The notes beneath the pieces are model-generated. The model was given only the letters and a program-made list of their open reading frames with translations. It was not told the DNA's origin and did not search any database. 64,000 nucleotides of DNA. Source: Aequorivita sinensis (GTDB lineage: Bacteria > Bacteroidota > Bacteroidia > Flavobacteriales > Flavobacteriaceae). Shown one piece after another: positions 1 to 9,226 of this stretch. The translations under genes were made by a program, and so were the position numbers. Position 1 is the first letter of the stretch; each line of letters starts with the position of its first letter. The stretch lies in assembly GCF_006346335.1 (NCBI RefSeq), contig NZ_VDMC01000012.1, positions 1 to 64,000 of the forward strand, read 5' to 3'.

Positions 1-65
1 TGGGACGTAGGACTTAGGACGTAGGACAGTAGGACATAGGACGTAAGACTTAGGACGTAAGAGTC
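1..65. repeat. Short tandem repeat, TAGGACG-like units
   Basis: Degenerate tandem copies of a 7-10 base unit (TAGGACG, TAGGACT, TAGGACA, TAAGACT) fill the left edge of the window. No reading frame is supported here. The tract may begin before the window. It resembles the simple-sequence spacers at 185-379 and 33.66-33.86 kb, but the unit is different. Confidence 0.7.
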
Positions 66-184
66 AAGAATTTAGAATTTAGACTTCTCTCAAATAATTA
101 CGATAAACACCCATGATCCTTCAATTAGCAATTAATATAACTCTAAACTCTCAATTTATAACTTTTAAAACCTAACTCCTAACT

Positions 185-379
185 CATAACTCTGAATTCA
201 TAACTAGTAAATCCCAAATTCATAATTCATAATTTTTAACGCTGCACTCTTAACTCATAACTCATAACTCATAACTCTTAATTCATAACTCCTAACTCGC
301 AAGGAAACCTCATAATTCTGAATTCCGCATTCTGAATTTTAAACTCCTAACTCCTAACTCATAACTCATAACTAATAAA
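185..379. repeat. Intergenic simple repeats (AACTCATAACT family)
   Basis: The spacer downstream of the lipoate ligase gene is built from repeated AACTCATAACT, AACTCCTAACT and AATTCTGAATT units. The same repeat vocabulary returns at 33.66-33.86 kb, so it is a genome-wide spacer type and not a local accident. I see no gene or clear terminator in it. Confidence 0.7.
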
Positions 380-1381
380 TTACTCATCATCCCCATAAAT
401 CAAGTTTATAAACTCTTCCTCATCAATATCACCAAAATATTCTTTTAGGTTCACATCTTTAAGGATTTCTGTGATGTCTTCTTTTTCGTACCGAGTTTCT
501 TGTAATAGGTTTTCTAGGGTTTCTACAGGTTCTTTTCCAAAAAAATCGCCATATACTTTAAATTCCTTGATAAGTCCTTTATCGACAAAAATTCGCAAAT
601 CTATTTCTCCAACGGCAAAGCGTTTGCTGCGTTGAATGTTGAATTTTGGAGATTTACCATAATTCCAGTCCCAACTGTCGTACTTTTCTTCTTTCAATTG
701 GTGTACAGCTTTCCATTCGTCTGCTGTGAGGCGGTAGGTTTCAAAAGGCTCACTTTCTTCATAAAGACCTTCAAGAAGTAATGTTCTAAATGCTTCTATA
801 GTGAGTGGTTTATTTAAAAACTCTGAGATGTTAGCAACTCGACTTCTAACAGACTTATGACCTTTAGATTGAATTTTGCTCATTTTTACATTAAGGGCAT
901 TTACAACTTCTCCTAAATCTGTATCAAAAAGTAGCGTACCGTGGCTCACCATTCTTTTCCCTGTAGAAAACTGGGCAGTGCCAGATATCTTTTTCTCGTC
1001 TATTAATATATCATTACGCCCTTTCAATTCAGCATTAAGCCCTAAGTTATTTAAAACCTTAATTACAGGTGCAGTAAACTTTTTAAAGTTGTTTAAACTC
1101 TTTACGTCGTGATTGGTGATAAAACTAAAGTTAAGATTTCCAAGGTCGTGATAAACTGCGCCACCACCAGAAACTCTTCTCACAACATGAATATTATTTT
1201 GCTCAACATATTCGTGATTAATCTCTTCTAGAGTATTTTGATTTCTACCTATTATAATAGAAGGCTCGTTTATATAAAACAATAAATAATCGTTCTCTAC
1301 ACTAAAATTTCGTAAAATATACTCTTCTAAAGCTAAGTTTAGATGTGGATTGGTTACATCCTCATTTTCTATAAAAATCAT
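380..1381 (-). CDS. lplA: Lipoate-protein ligase A
   Basis: The 333-residue protein belongs to the BPL/LplA/LipB fold family, which attaches lipoate (through lipoyl-AMP) to E2 and GcvH lipoyl domains in the cytoplasm. The diagnostic RRVSGGGAVYHD stretch lies at about residues 68-79, followed by a lipoyl-AMP-lysine region (GRNDILIDEKKISGTAQ, about residues 122-138). Length fits the two-domain LplA class with a C-terminal accessory domain. It starts with ATG at 1381. It stands alone on the minus strand, divergent from the polysaccharide locus, and belongs to core metabolism. The family assignment is firm; specificity for lipoate or octanoate is assumed from the family. Confidence 0.93.
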   Translation of the reverse strand: MIFIENEDVTNPHLNLALEEYILRNFSVENDYLLFYINEPSIIIGRNQNTLEEINHEYVEQNNIHVVRRVSGGGAVYHDLGNLNFSFITNHDVKSLNNFKKFTAPVIKVLNNLGLNAELKGRNDILIDEKKISGTAQFSTGKRMVSHGTLLFDTDLGEVVNALNVKMSKIQSKGHKSVRSRVANISEFLNKPLTIEAFRTLLLEGLYEESEPFETYRLTADEWKAVHQLKEEKYDSWDWNYGKSPKFNIQRSKRFAVGEIDLRIFVDKGLIKEFKVYGDFFGKEPVETLENLLQETRYEKEDITEILKDVNLKEYFGDIDEEEFINLIYGDDE

Positions 1382-1706
1382 AGTTCTTTGTTTGTGTTTT
1401 AGATTTGTAAAGATAAGATTTATCGGTGGTTTATTATCTTAAGAGGTTTGAAAAATCAATATTCTACTTAAAGACAATGGGTGCTAAGAGGTAAAGTATT
1501 TTAGGTGTTTAACTACTTTCAATTCAAGTGAATTTTAATTTTGTAATTTTGACTTTGAAAATTTGTTTCGGAATAAACAATAGAAATGTATTATTATAAG
1601 TTTAATTAAAACCTTATATTAGATGTATTTATCTTATATTTGCCGGTAGCAAAACCGACTTTCTCCCCAATAATTCTTGTTAATTTATTAATAAGCAAAC
1701 ACCCCT
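1382..1706. promoter_or_regulatory. Divergent intergenic region, with promoter for the polysaccharide locus
   Basis: This 325-base AT-rich gap separates lplA from the plus-strand polysaccharide locus. TATATTTG at 1635-1642 matches the Bacteroidota -7 element TAnnTTTG and would give a leader of roughly 55-60 bases before the ATG at 1707. The leader begins with a small CGGT/ACCG hairpin (about 1644-1657) and contains CTCCCCAAT, which recurs in the leader of the aminotransferase gene at 12772. On the minus strand, TATCTTTA about 30 bases upstream of lplA is a weaker -7 candidate. Confidence 0.5.
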
Positions 1707-2363
1707 ATGGATAAAGTTGTAATATATGGTGCTGGCCGACATGCAGAATTGACCGCCTATGAGATGAAACGAAATAATCTTCACGAAGTTGTTGCGTTCA
1801 CTGTTAGGAATAAGTACTTAAATAAAACAGAGTTAAATGGACTTCCAATAGTTTCATACGAGGATATTTCACGGATTCACCCACCTAGTGAATTTAAAAT
1901 GTTTATTGCTATTGGGCCGCAACAAATAAATCGTGCAAGGGAAGAAATTTTCCGAGATGCCAAGGAAAAGGGGTATCAATTTGTAAACTGTATATGGCCA
2001 AATCCTGAATTTTCAGAAGATCTTATCATTGGGGAAAATGTATATATTGGTCAAGAGTGTACTATTTCGAATTTTGTAGAGATTGGTGATAATGTAACGA
2101 TAATTTCATCGAAGATTGGACATCATTGCAAAATTGGCCATAATGGCTTTATTTCTTGCAGTATATTAGCTGGTAACGTTAATGTAGAAGAGAATGTTTT
2201 TATTGGTTTGGGTTCTGCTATAGGTCCTAATATCACACTTGGAAAACATACCGTTGTAGGAATGGGGTGTGTAATTTCTAAGAGTACCGATCCCGCTTCG
2301 GTTTACTTAAACAGGGCAACGGAAAAGCAAAGTTTTGATTCTTCGAGATTAAAACTTTTATAA
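1707..2363 (+). CDS. PglD/NeuD-type sugar O- or N-acetyltransferase
   Basis: This 218-residue protein has the PglD-family architecture. The N-terminal Rossmann-like subdomain starts VVIYGAGRHAE (residues 4-14). From about residue 105 a left-handed beta-helix of hexapeptide repeats follows (IIGENVYIGQECTISN, then VEIGDNVTIISSKIG). Such enzymes transfer acetyl from acetyl-CoA to amino- or hydroxyl groups of nucleotide-activated or lipid-linked sugars. It is the first gene of the polysaccharide locus. A decayed paralogue follows at 2461, and another intact member lies at 29584. The acceptor sugar cannot be told from sequence. Confidence 0.85.
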   Translation: MDKVVIYGAGRHAELTAYEMKRNNLHEVVAFTVRNKYLNKTELNGLPIVSYEDISRIHPPSEFKMFIAIGPQQINRAREEIFRDAKEKGYQFVNCIWPNPEFSEDLIIGENVYIGQECTISNFVEIGDNVTIISSKIGHHCKIGHNGFISCSILAGNVNVEENVFIGLGSAIGPNITLGKHTVVGMGCVISKSTDPASVYLNRATEKQSFDSSRLKLL

Positions 2364-2460
2364 ATACGAAATTTGAAGAAAAGTATAGTTTTCATAATCC
2401 ACCTATACATAATATTAAATTTCTTAAAAACAAAATGCACAGATAGACTTACAGCGTACC

Positions 2461-2785
2461 ATGGAAAAAATTTTGATTTATGGCACTGGGCGTCATGCGG
2501 AAGTAACAGCTCATTTAATGAGAAAATACAAGCTTCACCAAGTAGTGGCGTTTACTGTTAAAAAGGAGTTTTTTAAATAAATCGGAGCTAAATGGTTATC
2601 CCGTTTTTCCTTATGAGAATTTGGAACAATCGCGTTCTCCAGATAAATATAAAATGTTTATCGCTATTGGATCTCAAAATATGAATCGAGCAAGAGAAGA
2701 ACTCTTTCAAGATGCTAAAAGAAAGGGATATAGCTTTGTAAACTGTATTTGTCCCTTTTCGAATCTTGCTGAAGACATTATTTAA
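2461..2785 (+). pseudogene. Frameshifted, truncated PglD-type acetyltransferase copy
   Basis: The ATG at 2461 opens a frame (MEKILIYGTGRHAEVTAH...) closely similar to the start of the acetyltransferase at 1707. After 39 codons it hits a TAA at 2578-2580. One extra A in the run TTTTTTAAATAAATCGG explains this: the neighbouring frame continues the homology (NKSELNGYP, then KMFIAIGSQNMNRAREELFQDAK, then GYSFVNCI). It then ends at TAA 2783-2785, where the hexapeptide beta-helix would begin. The copy therefore has one +1 frameshift and no catalytic domain. It is a relic of a tandem duplication or of a replaced gene. Confidence 0.88.
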
Positions 2786-2835
2786 TGAATTGTGAAAGGC
2801 GAATTAAGTAGAAACTATTATAAAGTTAAAAAGTG

Positions 2836-3840
2836 ATGTCAAAACCATTAGTAACAGTGCTTTGTATAACCTACAATCACAACCGTTTTATCAGAGCTTG
2901 TCTCGAGAGTATTGTAAGTCAACAATGCGATTTTCCTTTTGAAATAATTATTTATGACGATGCCTCCACCGATGGTACTCGTGACATTATTTTGGAATTT
3001 CAAGAAAAATATCCTGAGCTCATTCGCGTTATTTTACGCGAAGAAAATCAGTGGTCTAAAAACCCAGGTGTTATCGATATTTTATATAATAATCCGCAGG
3101 CAAAGGGTAATTATCTAGCTTTTTGCGAAGGCGATGACTTTTGGATCGGACAAGATAAGCTTCAAAAGCAAGTTGCCATTTTAGAAAAACACCCTGAATG
3201 TTCGATGACGTGTGGAGCGTATGTACTGATAGATGATGGGAAAGAAAAAGTAGTGCGTCAAAATAAATGGTTCACCAATCATCCCGAGGATGAACAAGGA
3301 AGAGTTTTTGAATTAGAAGATTTGAAAAATACATTTTTTATAAAAACATCTACGGCATTAGTTCGCAATCAACCAACGTTATTTGATCAGTTAAAAAAAT
3401 ATGAATTCTGTTTAGATATGCACATATTTTATCTGCTTTTAAGAGCCGGAAAAGGATATTACATAAAGGAAGTCTTGGCGGGTTATAACAGACATCAAGC
3501 TGGGGTTTATAGTGGAAGTCATCAGCTGGAAGTTTTGTTAGCGCAATATCTGATTCTTAAGGATTTGTATAAGAAAGATGGTGGAGAGTTTCTTAGAAAG
3601 CAATACTTGAAATTAGCGTTGTCAGTTCTCAATTTAAAAATATCAGGATTAATGTTGCGGAATAAAAATATAAAACAAAAATTTTTGCAAAATCGCAACC
3701 CTAGTGTTTTTGAGATTGTCAAAGACATCAAACCTGTGTTGCAAACCAAAGCAGAAAAACAGGAATTTTACAAAAATCTCATTCCAGTACAAGCTAAAGT
3801 ATTAAAGCAAAGGATTAAACATGTTTTTACTAAGAATTAG
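2836..3840 (+). CDS. Family 2 glycosyltransferase
   Basis: A GT-A fold inverting glycosyltransferase of about 334 residues. The nucleotide-sugar binding start VTVLCITYNHNRFIRACLES is followed by the DDASTDGT motif and by CEGDDFW, which holds the metal-binding acidic pair. ATG at 2836 is preferred over the GTG three bases upstream. It closely resembles the glycosyltransferase at 8077 in motif wording and order, so the two look like paralogues within the locus. It presumably adds one sugar to a lipid-linked intermediate at the inner membrane; donor and acceptor are unknown. Confidence 0.88.
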   Translation: MSKPLVTVLCITYNHNRFIRACLESIVSQQCDFPFEIIIYDDASTDGTRDIILEFQEKYPELIRVILREENQWSKNPGVIDILYNNPQAKGNYLAFCEGDDFWIGQDKLQKQVAILEKHPECSMTCGAYVLIDDGKEKVVRQNKWFTNHPEDEQGRVFELEDLKNTFFIKTSTALVRNQPTLFDQLKKYEFCLDMHIFYLLLRAGKGYYIKEVLAGYNRHQAGVYSGSHQLEVLLAQYLILKDLYKKDGGEFLRKQYLKLALSVLNLKISGLMLRNKNIKQKFLQNRNPSVFEIVKDIKPVLQTKAEKQEFYKNLIPVQAKVLKQRIKHVFTKN

Positions 3841-4054
3841 AAAAATTACCTACACGCGATAACCAGGTTAATATCATATCAATACTTTAATGTTAAGATT
3901 TCGCTGATAAATATTTGTGAACTTTAAAGGAAAACTATAAAATGCAGGTGTTTTTATAATTATGTTTGGCGTTGCTTTATGCTTAGATAAAAACCTGTTA
4001 AATTACAAGTAACTATGCGCACGCTGGTAACAACATCAAATCACTTTTAAGGAT
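3841..4054 (+). other. AT-rich spacer without a gene
   Basis: A 214-base gap between the glycosyltransferase and the first ABC exporter. No convincing TAnnTTTG element or terminator hairpin was found, and no conserved reading frame. Confidence 0.5.
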
Positions 4055-5851
4055 ATGAGTAAATCTAAAGGAATTCTAAAGGAATACACATTCGGATTTA
4101 CCTTCTTCTATAGCCATCTTGGAAATAAGGTCTTTTTGATTTTATTGTTAAGTATCCTGATCAGTCTTTTAGACGCCATCGGACTTACGATGTTTTTGCC
4201 TTTGCTGCAAGTACTCAATCCAGAAGGTAGTATCGATCCCTCGGCGATGGGTAAACTGGGTTTTATAGTAGAAGCCATTCAGAACACGGGGATTACCCTT
4301 AGTTTAATGAAGATTGTGCTGGTTATGTTGGTGTTTTTTATCCTGAAAGGCATCGCTAAATACGTTGGTAATGTATACCTGATTATTTTACAGCAATCCT
4401 TCATTAAAAAGTTACGAGTTCACTTATTGCAAGGGTTAAACCGGATTAGTTTTAAGCAGTTTATGATTGCAGATTCAGGACGCATTCAAAACACACTAAG
4501 TGGCGAAGTAGATCGAGTCTCGAGTGCTTTCAGTACTTATTTCGGTACGCTTAGAAATGCACTTATGGCATTTGTCTATCTCTGCTTCGCTTTTCTTATA
4601 AACCCCGGCTTTGCGTTATTGGTCATTATATTCGGTTTTCTCTCACACTTTTTGTTTAGACTGATTTACAGTCGAACGCGTAAAGCGTCGAGAGGTTTAA
4701 CTTCACAAAACCATATCTTTCAAGGACAGATTATTCAGCATGTTGCCCATTTTAAGTATTTGCGTTCTACAGGAATGGTTGACAGATTCTCAAAAAAACT
4801 CGAAGAGACAATTACTTCCATAGAATCGCATAGAAAGCGATTGGGGATGCTCTCAAGTATTGGAGAGGCAATAGGGGAGCCAATTGTGATTATAATTTTG
4901 GCATCTGTTATGTGGGTGCAATTTTATTTCTTTGAAGGAACTATCAGCAATGCCGTAGTGAGCTTGCTTTTCTTCCTTCGTGCTTTAATTTCACTAATCT
5001 CGCTTCAAGCACAATGGAATTCTTTTTTAAAGGTTTCAGGTTCCTTAGAAAATATAGATTCTTTTTCCGAATCTCTTAAGCAGCATCAATTCGAAGACGG
5101 TGAAATTCCTTTTAACTCTTTTGAAAGTGGAATTTCTATTGAGAATCTAAATTTTTCATACGGTTCAAAACCAATTTTAAAAAATATAAATCTTCATATC
5201 TCAAAAAATGAAAGTGTTGCATTTGTCGGCGAAAGTGGTAGTGGAAAAACAACCCTTATTAGCATACTTACTGGGCTGCTACACCCAAGTAATGGTAGTC
5301 TTACCATCGATGGAACTCCATTAATTAATTTTCAATCCAATTCCTATCAAAAACGTATAGGTTATGTAAGTCAAGATCCAGTAATTTTTGATGATAACCT
5401 TTATAATAACGTCACTTTATGGGCACCTAAAACACCGGAAAACCTTCTTAGGTTTAAGAACAGTGTACAAAAAGCATCTTTAGAAGATTTTATGACTGAA
5501 TTGGATGAAAGAGAGAATACTATATTAGGAAATAACGGAATCAATTTGAGCGGAGGTCAAAAGCAAAGAGTTTCAATTGCGAGAGAACTTTACAAAGATA
5601 TTGATCTATTAATTTTAGACGAAGCCACTTCAGCCTTAGACTCTGAAACTGAAAAGGCAATTCAAAAAAGCATAGAAGCACTTCAAGGAAAATATACTAT
5701 TCTTATTGTAGCGCATAGATTATCAACAATAAAAAACGTTGATAAGATCGTCTTGATGGAAAAGGGGGAAATTATAGATATAGATAATTTTAATAATTTA
5801 ATTAAAAAACAAGAACGGTTTGCCAGAATGGTAAACTTACAGGAGTTATAA
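4055..5851 (+). CDS. ABC flippase/exporter, MsbA/PglK-like (TMD-NBD half transporter)
   Basis: The 598-residue protein has an N-terminal six-helix exporter domain (about residues 25-330) and a C-terminal ATPase. The ATPase has Walker A GESGSGKT at residues 392-399, an LSGGQ signature at 498-502 and Walker B ILDEATSALD just after. Half transporters of this type act as dimers and flip lipid-linked oligosaccharides or glycolipids (MsbA, PglK). It is clearly paralogous to the exporter at 10739: the Q-loop region QKRIGYVSQDPVIF and the LSGGQKQR core are nearly identical. The pair brackets the polyol-phosphate module, which suggests export of that polymer or its repeat unit. The substrate is inferred from context. 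Confidence 0.87.
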   Translation: MSKSKGILKEYTFGFTFFYSHLGNKVFLILLLSILISLLDAIGLTMFLPLLQVLNPEGSIDPSAMGKLGFIVEAIQNTGITLSLMKIVLVMLVFFILKGIAKYVGNVYLIILQQSFIKKLRVHLLQGLNRISFKQFMIADSGRIQNTLSGEVDRVSSAFSTYFGTLRNALMAFVYLCFAFLINPGFALLVIIFGFLSHFLFRLIYSRTRKASRGLTSQNHIFQGQIIQHVAHFKYLRSTGMVDRFSKKLEETITSIESHRKRLGMLSSIGEAIGEPIVIIILASVMWVQFYFFEGTISNAVVSLLFFLRALISLISLQAQWNSFLKVSGSLENIDSFSESLKQHQFEDGEIPFNSFESGISIENLNFSYGSKPILKNINLHISKNESVAFVGESGSGKTTLISILTGLLHPSNGSLTIDGTPLINFQSNSYQKRIGYVSQDPVIFDDNLYNNVTLWAPKTPENLLRFKNSVQKASLEDFMTELDERENTILGNNGINLSGGQKQRVSIARELYKDIDLLILDEATSALDSETEKAIQKSIEALQGKYTILIVAHRLSTIKNVDKIVLMEKGEIIDIDNFNNLIKKQERFARMVNLQEL

Positions 5852-5896
5852 ATCAAAATTTGAACTAACTCTCATAGATTAATCCGAGTTTCTTTT

Positions 5897-6742
5897 ATGA
5901 AAACCAATCTTGCTTCCGTTATCATTCCTACTTTTAATAGGTGCGAACTTATCTGTAGTACTTTAGATAGTGTTTGGGCTCAAACTTATAGGCCCATAGA
6001 AGTTGTGATAGTAGATGATGGTTCAACAGATAATACAAAGCAAATTATTAACGATTGGGTCATACAACACACAGATATGGCCTTTAAGGTTGTATATATT
6101 TATCAAAAAAATTCCGGAGCACCAAGCGCTCGAAATAATGGAATTAAGAATGCATCAGGTAGATACTTACAATTTTTAGATTCTGATGATTATTTAATGC
6201 CTGAAAAACTAGAGTTACAAATACAAAAAATGCAAATAGAAAAAACAGGAATTTGCATATGTGATTATTTTCATACCAATGAATATGGAGAAAATACATT
6301 ATTTGCTTCCAATGATAGAAATATTGAACAAATTATAACTCAACATCGCTTTTTATCTACATCTATAGGAGTAATAGATATAAGTTTTTTTAAACCTGGG
6401 TTTTTAAAATGGAATCCTAAGATAAAGAAAGCACAAGACATAGATTTTTACCTCAAAATATTTTTAATTATAGATGACTTTTCATACGTAAATAAGGCTT
6501 TGTTTAAATGGATACGGCATACGGGACCAGGAATTTCCAATTCTACTTCCTTTACGCCTATAGAATATCTTATTAACTTAACTTCTATGTTAAAATTTCA
6601 TTTCGTAAACAGACAATCTATTCAGGATTACAAAAAACCATATATTAACCGTTTATATAAAAAAGCTTTAGCGGCTATTTATTCCAAATCAATATTTTTC
6701 AAATTTTGTCAAAACCCTTTAAATTTTTTGAAAAAACCTTAG
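5897..6742 (+). CDS. Family 2 glycosyltransferase
   Basis: A 281-residue GT2 enzyme. It starts ASVIIPTFNRCELICSTLDSVWAQT, has VDDGSTDNT near residue 40, and has SGAPSARNNGIKNA leading to the metal-binding LDSDDY near residue 97. This is the standard short WcaA-like GT-A layout without a membrane segment. It sits 45 bases after the ABC exporter gene on the same strand and belongs to the polysaccharide assembly set. Sugar specificity is unknown. Confidence 0.86.
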   Translation: MKTNLASVIIPTFNRCELICSTLDSVWAQTYRPIEVVIVDDGSTDNTKQIINDWVIQHTDMAFKVVYIYQKNSGAPSARNNGIKNASGRYLQFLDSDDYLMPEKLELQIQKMQIEKTGICICDYFHTNEYGENTLFASNDRNIEQIITQHRFLSTSIGVIDISFFKPGFLKWNPKIKKAQDIDFYLKIFLIIDDFSYVNKALFKWIRHTGPGISNSTSFTPIEYLINLTSMLKFHFVNRQSIQDYKKPYINRLYKKALAAIYSKSIFFKFCQNPLNFLKKP

Positions 6743-6839
6743 TGGTTGTCATATTGGTTATATTAAAACCAACTTTGCCAAGTAGAAAAAATACAACTAG
6801 AATTTAAATAATATTCAATCGATAATATTTAATACAAAA

Positions 6840-8033
6840 TTGAGAAAATCAACTCCACATCAATTATCAATCAAGTCTAAAGTTAAAAGATTTTTAAGAC
6901 AAAACTTGAGTCTAATGCTGCCTAAAGTTAGCAGGGTGATGCTTATTGATAGTTTTAATGCAGAAACAAATGCTATCGCGATGGCGAATTATATTTCTGA
7001 GAATTATAATTTACCTGTGTCATTTGTTGTAAAAAAGTCAAATAAAAATTCGATTGCTCCTTTACTTAAGCACAATGTTGAATTGATTATAATAGGAAGC
7101 TTAAAATTTAATTTAACTTATTTAACGAGCAAGTATATTCTTAGTACTCATGGATTTTTAAAAACCCCTAAAAGTCAAATTCATGTTAATCTATGGCATG
7201 GTGTAGGCCATAAAAAAATTAAAGCAGCTAGAGGTTATGGAGGAGTTCAAGCAGACATTACCGTAGCTACCTCAGAATTAACTCAGAACATGTTTTCTAA
7301 TTTTTTTGAAGTGCCAATTGACAGTGTGTTTATTTCTGGTTACCCTAGAAATGATATAATGCTGAAGGCGAAAAGAGAGAAAAAATACATTATTAATCAA
7401 ATAGATCCCGATTTAAACAGCTATAGTAAAATTATCTTATGGATGCCTACCTATAGGAGAATGCCTCCGGGGATAGATGTTGAAATGGGGGAAAACGGAA
7501 TAAAACTAGATAATATATTTAATAGTGAAGGATTTGATGTGTCGACATTTAATAATATTCTAAAAAAACACAATGCTATATGCATTTTAAAGCCTCATTA
7601 CTATTACGACACTTTAAGTAAAAAGAATATAGATAGTTTAAGTAATATCCTGATGATAAACGACCAATGGATACTTAATAAAAAAATAACCCTTTATCAT
7701 TTAATTGGATGTACGGATATGCTAATTACCGATTTTTCATCGGTAATGACAGATTTTTCCTTATTAGACAAACCAATTATATGTTTTTGTACAGACTTGG
7801 ATAAGGTTAAAAATAATGAAGAATTGTACTTTGAGGATATTGAAAATTGGTTGCCTTCAAAACTATATCAAAATCAAGGAGATTTTTTTGAATTTCTAAA
7901 TGAACTCTTAACAACTGATCACGACCCTAATGTAGAAAAGAGAGTGAAAATGCGTAATTTGTATTTTAAATATAGGGATGATAAAAGTGCAGAACGCTTG
8001 GCGAACTTTATTTTTAATTCTAAGAAAAACTAA
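6840..8033 (+). CDS. CDP-glycerol/CDP-ribitol phosphotransferase (TagB/TagF-like)
   Basis: About 397 residues if translation starts at the TTG at 6840; no better upstream ATG exists and the first in-frame ATG lies further in. Motifs of the TagB/SpsB family are plain: LWHGVGHKKIK (about residue 119), the VATSELTQNMF region, YPRNDIM, ILWMPTYRR, LKPHYYYD, and LITDFSSVMTDF near residue 300. Family members move glycerol-phosphate or ribitol-phosphate from the CDP form onto a growing chain. The fused cytidylyltransferase-dehydrogenase at 9227 supplies a matching CDP-polyol, so this is probably the polymerising or priming step of a teichoic-acid-like glycan. Confidence 0.85.
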   Translation: MRKSTPHQLSIKSKVKRFLRQNLSLMLPKVSRVMLIDSFNAETNAIAMANYISENYNLPVSFVVKKSNKNSIAPLLKHNVELIIIGSLKFNLTYLTSKYILSTHGFLKTPKSQIHVNLWHGVGHKKIKAARGYGGVQADITVATSELTQNMFSNFFEVPIDSVFISGYPRNDIMLKAKREKKYIINQIDPDLNSYSKIILWMPTYRRMPPGIDVEMGENGIKLDNIFNSEGFDVSTFNNILKKHNAICILKPHYYYDTLSKKNIDSLSNILMINDQWILNKKITLYHLIGCTDMLITDFSSVMTDFSLLDKPIICFCTDLDKVKNNEELYFEDIENWLPSKLYQNQGDFFEFLNELLTTDHDPNVEKRVKMRNLYFKYRDDKSAERLANFIFNSKKN

Positions 8034-8076
8034 AAAAATCTAATTTTCTATTATAAGGTTATTAAAAGGTATTAAA

Positions 8077-9141
8077 ATGAATTTTGAAGTATTCAAAAGT
8101 AAATATGAATTACAGCCTGTAATAGAAGTTCCAAATCAGGTAGATCAAAACCCTAAGTTAACAGTTTTGGTGTTAACCTATCAGCAAGCTCCATATATTA
8201 AAGAATGCCTCGATGGAGTTCTAATGCAAAAAACAAACTTTAATATTGAAATTATAATTGGTGAGGATGATTCCTCAGATGGAACTAGAAAAATATGTAA
8301 AGAATATGCAGAAAAAAATCCGGATAAAATTCGATTATTGCTACATAACAGGGAAAATAATATTAAAATAAACAACAGACCCTCACCACTTTTTAATTTA
8401 TTCTACAGTACATTTTCCAGTAGGGGGAATTATGTAGCTATATGCGAGGGAGATGATTTTTGGACTGATCCTCAAAAGCTTCAAAAACAAGTTGATTTTT
8501 TGGAAGCAAATCCAAATTGCGTACTGTGCTATCACCCTACTGAGTGTGTTGATGAAAAAGATCCATTTTACAATCATATTAAACATCCTCCAAACCCCGA
8601 AAAATTACAGTTATTTAATATAAAAGATTACATATTGGGAGAGGGTTTAGGAATTTGGACCGTTTCAATAGTTGCGAAATCAGAATCTTTAAAAATTTTA
8701 CCAAATTGGATTTTTAAGGCACCGCTTACCGATTTAGCTTTAAAGTTGTATTATGCTTACAATGGTGAAATTGGATATATACCAGGTACAATGGCAGTTT
8801 ATAGAAGAAGAACGATTGGATCTTGGAGTGAATTTTCTAAAACGTTTGAATGGCAATTAAATCATATGGAAAGTAGGATTTGCACTTACAATCTTTTCAA
8901 TAGTTTTTCAGAATATAAATACAACAAAGAAATTAAATCCATCAATAAGTGGTGGAAACAAAATTGTTTACCTGAAGCATATGGATATGCAAATAGGACT
9001 GAAAGGAGAAAATTACTATTTAATAATTTAGATTTTTTTTTAAACTTCCGATATAAAGGGAATTTTAGTCGTTGGTTAAGATTTTTATTTGGAAATCATT
9101 TAATATCTAAATTAAAAGGTAAATATAAAAAAACAACATAA
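8077..9141 (+). CDS. Family 2 glycosyltransferase
   Basis: A 354-residue GT2 enzyme with LTVLVLTYQQAPYIKECLDG near residue 28, EDDSSDGT near residue 66 and CEGDDFWTDPQKLQKQ near residue 125. Motif wording and order follow the glycosyltransferase at 2836 closely, which suggests an internal duplication of this part of the locus. It lies between the polyol-phosphate transferase and the CDP-polyol synthase, so it may decorate or link the polyol-phosphate units. Donor and acceptor are unknown. Confidence 0.86.
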   Translation: MNFEVFKSKYELQPVIEVPNQVDQNPKLTVLVLTYQQAPYIKECLDGVLMQKTNFNIEIIIGEDDSSDGTRKICKEYAEKNPDKIRLLLHNRENNIKINNRPSPLFNLFYSTFSSRGNYVAICEGDDFWTDPQKLQKQVDFLEANPNCVLCYHPTECVDEKDPFYNHIKHPPNPEKLQLFNIKDYILGEGLGIWTVSIVAKSESLKILPNWIFKAPLTDLALKLYYAYNGEIGYIPGTMAVYRRRTIGSWSEFSKTFEWQLNHMESRICTYNLFNSFSEYKYNKEIKSINKWWKQNCLPEAYGYANRTERRKLLFNNLDFFLNFRYKGNFSRWLRFLFGNHLISKLKGKYKKTT

Positions 9142-9226
9142 GAGACATTGAATTATTACTTTCGTAAAACAATTAATATTATTTATTCGATTAGTTAACT
9201 AGCCAACTATTATTAAAATATAAACA

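Noticed and set aside
2373-2561. 62-codon frame overlapping the PglD relic
   Set aside because: It reads the relic in another frame and has no protein-like features.
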